DNA from: Bacillota bacterium
GTDB lineage: Bacteria; Bacillota; Clostridia; Oscillospirales; Ruminococcaceae
Direction of reading: 5' to 3'
Assembly: GCA_023396215.1 (NCBI GenBank)
Contig: JAEWWW010000013.1
Span: 1-16,865, forward strand
Length of the DNA: 16,865 bases
Shown here piece by piece: positions 12,826 through 16,865 of this stretch. The notes below the pieces were generated by a model. The model saw only the letters and a program-made list of their open reading frames with translations, was not told where the DNA came from and did not search any database. A program made the position numbers and the translations under genes. Positions within the stretch are counted from its first letter, which is position 1. Every line of letters begins with the position of its first letter.

Positions 12826-12850
12826 CCTGCCGGAGCAAAAGGAGTAGGCT

Positions 12851-13651
12851 TTGAAGATACGGCTGGACAGCGCCCTTGTGGAACAGGGCCTTGCAACAAG
12901 CAGAGAACGCGCCAAGGCGGTCATTATGTCCGGCGTGGTGTTTGTCAATAACCAAAGGGCGGATAAACCGGGGCAAACGGTTGCCCCCGAGGATACCATC
13001 GAGGTGCGGGGCGGCGGGCTGAAATATGTCAGCCGGGGCGGCCTCAAGCTGGAAAAGGCCCTCGCGGTATTCCCCATCGATTTAGAGGGCACCACCTGTA
13101 TCGATATCGGGGCCTCCACCGGCGGGTTTACCGACTGCATGCTGCAAAACGGGGCGGCAAAGGTCTACGCGGTGGATGTGGGTTATGGCCAACTGGCATG
13201 GACGCTGCGCACCGACCCCCGGGTCGTCAATCTGGAGCGCACCAACATTCGCCATGTGACCGAAGCAGAGATACCCCAGCAGGCGGGCTTTATCTCGGTG
13301 GATGTTTCTTTCATCTCCCTCGGCCTTGTGCTGCCGGTGGCCAAAGGGCTGCTGCAGGAGGGGGGCCGTATGGTCTGCCTCGTAAAGCCCCAGTTTGAAG
13401 CGGGGCGCGAGCATGTGGGCAAAAAGGGCGTGGTGCGCGACCCTGCCGTACACACCATGGTGCTTGAAAAAACAGTGGCTACCGCCCTGCGGCTTGGCTT
13501 TTCGGTGCTGGGGCTGGATTTTTCGCCGGTCAAAGGGCCGGAGGGCAACATCGAATACCTGCTCTTTCTGGGGCAGGGCGGGCAGGGTGAAAACCGCCTG
13601 CCCGAGGGCCGTATAGCCGATGTGGTGGCCTCCTCGCATAATGAGCTGTAG
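12851..13651 (+). CDS. tlyA: TlyA-family rRNA methyltransferase (S4 plus FtsJ-like domain)
   Basis: TlyA-type enzymes transfer methyl groups to 2'-hydroxyls of rRNA cytidines (16S C1409 and 23S C1920 in mycobacteria). The older name is hemolysin A, and the B. subtilis neighbour is yqxC. The 266-residue product has an N-terminal S4 RNA-binding domain (about residues 1-62, RLDSALVEQGLATSRERAKAVIMSGVV...). A Rossmann methyltransferase domain follows, with the SAM loop DIGASTGGF (85-93), SVDVSFISL and LVKPQFEAGR. The start is TTG at 12851, seven bases after AAGGAG; no ATG is suitably placed. Membrane lysis activity should not be assumed from the name. Confidence 0.94.
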   Translation: MKIRLDSALVEQGLATSRERAKAVIMSGVVFVNNQRADKPGQTVAPEDTIEVRGGGLKYVSRGGLKLEKALAVFPIDLEGTTCIDIGASTGGFTDCMLQNGAAKVYAVDVGYGQLAWTLRTDPRVVNLERTNIRHVTEAEIPQQAGFISVDVSFISLGLVLPVAKGLLQEGGRMVCLVKPQFEAGREHVGKKGVVRDPAVHTMVLEKTVATALRLGFSVLGLDFSPVKGPEGNIEYLLFLGQGGQGENRLPEGRIADVVASSHNEL

Positions 13652-13661
13652 CACTGCACTG

Positions 13662-13711
13662 TTTCCACCCGTACCCGTCGGGGGCGGAGGAGTGGAAAAG
13701 CCAGTTTTCCA
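13662..13711 (+). promoter_or_regulatory. Competing hairpins in the NAD kinase leader
   Basis: Three copies of a short motif can pair in two mutually exclusive ways. TTTCCAC (13662-13668) can pair with GTGGAAA (13692-13698). The overlapping TGGAAAA (13693-13699) can instead pair with TTTTCCA (13705-13711) around a five-base loop. The second hairpin ends 13 bp before the AGGAAGGGGG ribosome binding site. This layout permits a leader switch, but no ligand or leader peptide is evident, and there is no U-run for attenuation. Confidence 0.35.
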
Positions 13712-13742
13712 GACCAAAACCAGCAGGAAGGGGGCGCTTTGA

Positions 13743-14603
13743 TTGAAGGCTCTGCTGATACCCAACTCTGACAAGCCGGACGCGCTGGCGTGTGGGGCCG
13801 AAATCGCCCGCATGCTTCATCAGCATGGCTGCACCCCGTACCTGAACGAGGCCCTCACGGCCAGCTTTGAGGGCACCGGCGCGGTCACCGGAGATTTTTA
13901 CGCGCTGCTGAAGGACTGCGACCTGGTCATCGCCATCGGCGGCGACGGCACCATCATCCACGCCGCCAAGCATGCCCTGACCGCCGATAAAAAAATTTTG
14001 GGGGTCAATACCGGGCGGCTGGGATTTTTGGCGCAGGCCGAGCCCTGCGAGCTTACCCACCTTATCCCGCGGCTGATTGCGGGTGATTATGCGGTGGAAA
14101 ACCGGGTGGTGCTTTCGGCCGCATTATGCGGCGGCAGCCGCTGCTACCGCGACTTTGCCATCAACGACGCGGTCATTGGCAAGGCACATAGTTGTAATTT
14201 GATTGAACTTGAGATTTATTGTGACGATAAGTATATGGACAGCTACCGTGCAGACGGGGTCATTTTTGGCACGGCGACCGGCTCCACCGCCTACTCGCTT
14301 TCGGCAGGCGGGCCGGTGATAGACCCCAAGCTGGACGCCATTCTGCTCACCCCCATCTGCCCCCACAGCCTTTCGGCCCGCACCATCCTGTTTTCCTCGG
14401 ATAAAACCATCCGGGTCAGGCCCAAGGTGCAGGGGGGGGAGTGCAGCAAGCTGGCCCTTTCGATGGACGGCAGCCCCTTCGTTGCGCTGGAGCCGGAGGA
14501 ATATATCGAGATTACCAAGGCTCCGGTTGCCGCCCGCTTCATCTCCTTTGGAGAAAAAGAGTTTTTCGAGATACTCAGCAAAAAAATCATGCAAAGAGGA
14601 TAG
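13743..14603 (+). CDS. nadK: NAD kinase
   Basis: NAD kinase phosphorylates NAD to NADP using ATP or polyphosphate. The 286-residue product has the IAIGGDGT motif with catalytic Asp68 (GGDGT, residues 66-70), NTGRLGFLA (from Asn89), and the second family block GVIFGTATGSTAYSLSAGGPVIDP. The start is TTG at 13743, eight bases after a strong AGGAAGGGGG (13725-13734); no closer ATG exists. An AT-rich patch at about 14175-14235 (around HSCNLIELEIYCDDKYMD) contrasts with the rest of the gene. Placement between tlyA and argR is common in Clostridia, unlike Bacillus. Confidence 0.96.
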   Translation: MKALLIPNSDKPDALACGAEIARMLHQHGCTPYLNEALTASFEGTGAVTGDFYALLKDCDLVIAIGGDGTIIHAAKHALTADKKILGVNTGRLGFLAQAEPCELTHLIPRLIAGDYAVENRVVLSAALCGGSRCYRDFAINDAVIGKAHSCNLIELEIYCDDKYMDSYRADGVIFGTATGSTAYSLSAGGPVIDPKLDAILLTPICPHSLSARTILFSSDKTIRVRPKVQGGECSKLALSMDGSPFVALEPEEYIEITKAPVAARFISFGEKEFFEILSKKIMQRG

Positions 14604-14644
14604 CCTCAGAAAGCACGCTTTCCCGCGATGTGCCAATCGCTCCT

Positions 14645-14732
14645 CGCCCGTGGCCGTAGCCGCGGATGGACGCACAGACAAACCGCGCCTTTTCACGGTC
14701 TGCCTGTGCCGCAACATAAGCGAAAGGAATGG
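14645..14732 (+). repeat. Structured leader repeat, copy B, upstream of argR
   Basis: This is the counterpart of 2432-2517. It keeps CGCC-GTGGC at its start, TGTGCCG (14705-14711) and AAGCGAAAGG (14718-14727). CCGTGGC (14648-14654) pairs with GCCGCGG (14659-14665) over a CGTA loop, where copy A has the same stem position with another loop. CCG (14683-14685) with CGG (14696-14698) replaces CCA/TGG of copy A, again around a 10-nt loop ending CTTTTCA; this is a compensatory change. The right end supplies the argR ribosome binding site (AAAGGAA). Any shared codons are in a frame that stops at the argR ATG, so it is not an N-terminal extension. Confidence 0.6.
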
Positions 14733-14741
14733 TCTTTTCAT

Positions 14742-15197
14742 ATGAAATCCAAACGACATACGGCTATCCTCGGGCTTATCTCTGAACACGATATCGACAC
14801 GCAGGAGGAGCTGCTGAACCGGCTGCATAAGCTTGGGTTCTCGGTGACACAGGCCACCGTTTCAAGGGATATCAAGGAGCTTCGGCTGATTAAGGCCCAG
14901 TCGCCCGACGGGGGGTATCACTACACCACCGGAGCCAATGCCGAGTCGGTGGATATCTCCTTTAAGTTTCATGCCATCTTTTCAGAATCGGTGCTTAACA
15001 TCGATTATGCGGGCAACACCATTGTGGTAAAATGCTACACCGGCATGGCCAACGCCGCCTGTGCCGCCCTCGATTCGATTGATTGGAAGGGCGTGGTGGG
15101 CACCATCGCGGGGGACGACACCATCTTTATCCTGATGCGGGATGAAGCCGGGGCCGCCGAATTTGTGCAGCAGTTGAGCAAGCTGATAGGCAGGTAG
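14742..15197 (+). CDS. argR: Arginine repressor ArgR/AhrC
   Basis: ArgR is a hexameric arginine-dependent regulator that represses arginine synthesis and, in Bacillus, activates catabolism. The 151-residue product has the N-terminal winged helix with TQEELLNRLHKLGFSVTQATVSRDIKELRLIK (recognition SRD at about residues 43-45). A hydrophobic oligomerisation and arginine-binding domain follows, with VVKCYTGMANAACAALDSIDWKGVVGTIAGDDTIFIL; the GTIAGDDTI motif holds the arginine-contacting aspartates. The start is the ATG at 14742. AAAGGAA (14723-14729) is 12 bases away, a longer gap than usual, and is supplied by the leader repeat. recN follows after 9 bp. Confidence 0.96.
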   Translation: MKSKRHTAILGLISEHDIDTQEELLNRLHKLGFSVTQATVSRDIKELRLIKAQSPDGGYHYTTGANAESVDISFKFHAIFSESVLNIDYAGNTIVVKCYTGMANAACAALDSIDWKGVVGTIAGDDTIFILMRDEAGAAEFVQQLSKLIGR

Positions 15198-15206
15198 GTG
15201 AACGAC

Positions 15207-16865
15207 ATGCTCTCACAGCTCTATATCAAAAATATCGCCGTCATCAGCGAAACCACCATCGACCTCGCCGACGGCCTCAACGTTTTCACCGGCGAAACCG
15301 GCGCCGGCAAAACCATCCTGATTAACGCCATCAACGCGGTGCTGGGGGCCAGAACCTCCCGGGATATCATCCGCACCGGCGAGCAGCGGGCGATGGTTTC
15401 CGCGCTGTTTTCCGGTATTGCCGAGGCAACCGCCGCCGCCATCGGCGAGCTTGGCTATGCGGTAGAGCCCGGCGAAGAGCTGCTTATCACCCGGGAAATT
15501 GATATAGAGCCCTCCAGGGGCGGCTGCAAAATCAACGGCCGTCCGGCGACGCTGGGCATCCTGCGCACCCTTTCCTCACTGCTCATCAACATCCACGGGC
15601 AGCAGGATAATCAGGAGCTGCTTTCCACCGATAAGCACATCACCTACATAGACAGCTTTGGCGAGCTGGCGGCCAGTATTGCCGCCTACCGCCGGGCCTA
15701 TGATCAGTACTGCGCCATCGAGCAGGAGCTTGACAGCCTGCGGGTGGACGAAGCCCTGAAGGCGCAGCGCATCGATATGCTGGAGTTTCAGATAAAAGAA
15801 ATCTCCGCCGCCCATTTGGTGCCGGGGGAGGAGGAGGAGCTGAACGCCGCCCGCCGGATGATAAAAAACGCCGAGCGCATCACCGACGCTCTTGCCCTTT
15901 GCCAGCAGGCATTGTCGGGCGACGACGGGGCGGAGGGTCTGCTTTCGCTGCTGGAAACCCTCAAGGAAGGGGTATCGGTCGCCTCGGGCTATATCGAGGA
16001 GCTGGGCGAAGCCGGCGGCAAGCTGGAGGAGATGGGATATGAGCTGGAGGAGCTGGCGGGCGCTATCCGCAGCTACGCCGAGGACAGCGACTTTGACCCC
16101 CGCCAGTTGGATAAGATTGAAGGCAGGCTGGACCAGCTTTACCGCCTGAAAAAGAAGTACGGCGCCTCGGTGGAAGAGGTGCTGGCGTTTTTAGAAAAAG
16201 CGCAGGAGGAGCTGGATGGGCTGACCAATGCCGACGCCCGCATCCTGCAGCTGGAGCAAAAGCTGGCCCCGGCCCGCGCGCAGGCGGTAACGCTGGCGCA
16301 GGCGCTGACCGAAAAACGCATGGCAGCGGCCGATCTCTTTGTGGAGCAGGTGCAACAGGAGCTGGCCTTTCTCGATATGCCGCAGGTACAGCTATTGGTG
16401 CAGCGGGCCGAAAAGCCGCTCTCGGCTCTCGGCTGCGATAACATCGAGTTTTTAATCTCGCCCAACGCCGGGGAAGCGCCCCGCCCTCTCGCCAAAATTG
16501 CCTCCGGGGGCGAAATCTCGCGCATCATGCTATCCATCAAGAATGTGCTGGCCCACAAGGACGATATCGGCACCCTGATTTTTGACGAGGTGGACGCAGG
16601 CGTCAGCGGCCGGGCCGCCCAGAAAATCGGCCGAAAGCTGGCGCAGGTGGCAAAAAACCGTCAGGTGCTCTGCGTCACCCATCTGGCGCAGGTGGCCGCC
16701 TATGCCGACCGGCACCTGTGCATCACCAAAGAGGTTTTAAACCAGCGCACCCATACCCAGGTGCAGCCCTTGGGCGAAAAGCAGCGCATACAGGAGCTTG
16801 CCCGCATCTCGGTGGGGGAGCACATTACCGAAACGGCGCGGCGCCCCCCCGAAGAGATGCAGCGG
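15207..16865 (+). CDS. recN: DNA repair protein RecN (3' end cut by window)
   Basis: RecN is an SMC-like ATPase that gathers and holds DNA ends in double-strand break repair. The frame is open for 553 codons from the ATG at 15207 to the window edge; the family is about 555-575 residues, so only the last few are missing. The N-terminal head has Walker A GETGAGKT (residues 29-36) and INIHGQQDNQELL. A coiled-coil region fills about residues 160-390. The C-terminal head has the SGGEISRIML signature (from Ser433) and Walker B LIFDEVDAGVSG (Asp460-Glu461), followed by VLCVTHLAQVAAYAD. An AGGTAGGTG stretch precedes the start and overlaps the end of argR. In Bacillus argR-recN is the same pair. Confidence 0.96.
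   Translation, partial: MLSQLYIKNIAVISETTIDLADGLNVFTGETGAGKTILINAINAVLGARTSRDIIRTGEQRAMVSALFSGIAEATAAAIGELGYAVEPGEELLITREIDIEPSRGGCKINGRPATLGILRTLSSLLINIHGQQDNQELLSTDKHITYIDSFGELAASIAAYRRAYDQYCAIEQELDSLRVDEALKAQRIDMLEFQIKEISAAHLVPGEEEELNAARRMIKNAERITDALALCQQALSGDDGAEGLLSLLETLKEGVSVASGYIEELGEAGGKLEEMGYELEELAGAIRSYAEDSDFDPRQLDKIEGRLDQLYRLKKKYGASVEEVLAFLEKAQEELDGLTNADARILQLEQKLAPARAQAVTLAQALTEKRMAAADLFVEQVQQELAFLDMPQVQLLVQRAEKPLSALGCDNIEFLISPNAGEAPRPLAKIASGGEISRIMLSIKNVLAHKDDIGTLIFDEVDAGVSGRAAQKIGRKLAQVAKNRQVLCVTHLAQVAAYADRHLCITKEVLNQRTHTQVQPLGEKQRIQELARISVGEHITETARRPPEEMQR

Noticed and set aside
14628..14741. N-terminal extension of ArgR by 38 residues
   Set aside because: It lies in the repeat element. 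The ArgR family starts near the winged helix, as the ATG at 14742 provides, and the peptide conserved with copy A is in another frame.
16830..16865. RecN C-terminal frameshift near the C-run at 16843-16849
   Set aside because: The residues after the run (EEMQR) still fit the expected RecN tail, and the frame stays open to the edge, so an error is not required.

Overview
The window looks like a GC-rich, endospore-forming member of the Clostridia, probably an Oscillospiraceae/Ruminococcaceae-type organism. This is inferred from a full eight-gene spoIIIA cluster and from a gene order that follows the Bacillus/Clostridium chromosomal neighbourhood spoIIIA - Asp23 - nusB - xseAB - ispA - tlyA - argR - recN. 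All convincing genes are on the + strand. The sequence opens with the last codons of what is probably gatA and a complete gatB, and it ends inside recN, about where the family's C-terminus is expected.

Layout. (1) 1-1525: gatB ends at a perfect 30-bp palindromic terminator. (2) 1558-2337: a small accessory block holds a 58-residue ribbon-helix-helix regulator with its own near-consensus promoter, a 101-residue DUF6809-like protein, and a strong terminator. (3) 2432-7804: the spoIIIA sporulation cluster, AA to AH, encodes the mother-cell part of the channel that links mother cell and forespore. It is preceded by a structured leader repeat. (4) 7850-8478: an Asp23/Gls24-family gene has its own extended -10 promoter and a terminator. 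(5) 8513-12177: a tightly packed run holds nusB, a divergent TsaD/Kae1-like protein, xseA, xseB and ispA, with gaps of a few bases or overlaps of 4-8 bp. (6) 12271-16865: a looser run holds a divergent PAP2 (YuiD-type) membrane protein, tlyA, NAD kinase, argR and recN, with structured spacers.

The genes are mostly housekeeping: tRNA amidation, transcription antitermination, exonuclease VII, FPP synthesis, rRNA methylation, NADP supply, arginine control and double-strand break repair. The sporulation channel operon sits among them. folD and dxs, which occupy this neighbourhood in Bacillus, are absent. A TsaD-like paralogue lies in the folD position, and only 64 bp separate the PAP2-like gene from tlyA, where dxs would be expected.

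The least expected signal is a pair of related, roughly 86-88-bp non-coding elements immediately upstream of spoIIIAA and of argR. They share sequence, spacing, a 7-bp hairpin with a variable loop, a second small hairpin closed by a compensatory base change, and the Shine-Dalgarno sequence. This may be a dispersed leader element that controls unrelated genes. I found no CRISPR array, tRNA, rRNA, transposase or phage gene, and no gene-free stretch longer than 300 bp.
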